41,928 nucleotides of DNA from Saccharospirillum sp. (lineage in GTDB: Bacteria > Pseudomonadota > Gammaproteobacteria > Pseudomonadales > Natronospirillaceae), in NCBI GenBank assembly GCA_022565595.1, contig JAIUML010000034.1, forward strand, positions 1 to 41,928, written 5' to 3'. A program made the translations under genes and the position numbers. The notes beneath the pieces were generated by a model. That model had not been told where the DNA came from, did no database searches, and saw only the letters and a program-made list of their open reading frames with translations. Every line of letters begins with the position of its first letter. Position 1 is the stretch's first letter. Shown piece by piece: positions 41,769-41,928 of this stretch.

Positions 41769-41809
41769 CCCTCTCCCCAGGGAGCTAATAGCCCTCTCCC
41801 AAGGGAGAG
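41769..41809. repeat. Tandem CTCTCCC-type inverted repeats after the aldo/keto reductase gene
   Basis: Two related units occur: CCCTCTCCCCAGGGAG (41769-41784) and CCCTCTCCCAAGGGAGAG (41792-41809). The second has perfect 7-base arms with a 2-base loop. They probably act as a transcription end or are members of a short dispersed repeat family; no U-run follows. Confidence 0.5.
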
Positions 41810-41864
41810 CAACCGTGTTCACTGTCAAACGATTTTTGGATGCCATGGGCTATTATTTTTCACC

Positions 41865-41928
41865 ATGGCATTCATGATCGTCAGTAACTTTCTCATGCAG
41901 GCGACTATGACTACTTTTGCAGGTTTGC
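41865..41928 (+). CDS. Possible start of a gene cut by the right edge
   Basis: An open frame begins with ATG at 41865 (MAFMIVSNFLMQATMTTFAG) and has a second in-frame ATG at 41907 with AGG upstream. The residues are hydrophobic, suggesting a membrane protein N-terminus. Only 21 codons are visible, so this is tentative. Confidence 0.25.
   Translation, partial: MAFMIVSNFLMQATMTTFAGL

Overview
The window looks like chromosomal DNA of a marine or halotolerant gammaproteobacterium, probably from the Oceanospirillales/Pseudomonadales neighbourhood. Two things point there. The left end carries birA-coaX-SPOR-protein followed by tRNA-Tyr, tRNA-Gly, tRNA-Thr and tuf, the same tRNA order as ahead of tufB in E. 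coli. The polyamine genes are laid out like the Pseudomonas aeruginosa agu-spu region. The genus cannot be fixed from this sequence alone. No phage, insertion sequence or CRISPR array was seen; genes are densely packed, often with 4-base start/stop overlaps.

Layout. (1) 1-3027, minus strand: birA, coaX, a SPOR-domain protein, three tRNAs with two likely promoters, and the start of tuf. (2) 3.1-16.5 kb: a polyamine block. Minus strand: puuD/spuA, a gamma-glutamylpolyamine synthetase (spuB type), the aminotransferase spuC and an ABC importer potF-G-H-I. Divergent plus strand: a succinate-semialdehyde-type dehydrogenase, a second glutamine-synthetase-like gene (spuI type), aguB and aguA. Together these can import putrescine/spermidine, make putrescine from agmatine, and degrade it through gamma-glutamylated or transaminated intermediates to GABA and succinate. 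(3) 16.5-20.6 kb: an exported PPC-repeat protein and a chemoreceptor with a likely sigma-28 promoter. (4) 20.7-22.4 kb: a YadGH-like ABC exporter. (5) 22.5-28.7 kb: a caa3-type cytochrome oxidase operon (fused di-haem subunit II, subunit I, two subunit III proteins, subunit IV, Sco) plus a small membrane protein. (6) 29.1-37.2 kb: an RpiR-type regulator, a crotonase, an ADP-forming acyl-CoA ligase, a TAXI binding protein, a fused TRAP permease and a Usp protein, which together suggest uptake and CoA activation of an unidentified carboxylate. (7) 37.7-41.9 kb: an isolated TetR regulator, a GntR/UTRA regulator with a Gfo/Idh/MocA oxidoreductase, and a divergent aldo/keto reductase behind a perfect FNR/Anr-type box.

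The most interesting items are the TRAP-TAXI/CoA-ligase/crotonase cluster, the di-haem subunit II oxidase with two subunit III genes, the polyamine block with no local regulator but repeated operator-like motifs, a pair of dispersed-repeat elements around 12.6-13.0 kb, a strong intrinsic terminator at 32.2-32.3 kb facing away from every annotated gene, and a stem that could hide the ribosome binding site of the Gfo/Idh/MocA gene. I do not see a clearly novel defence or mobile system.
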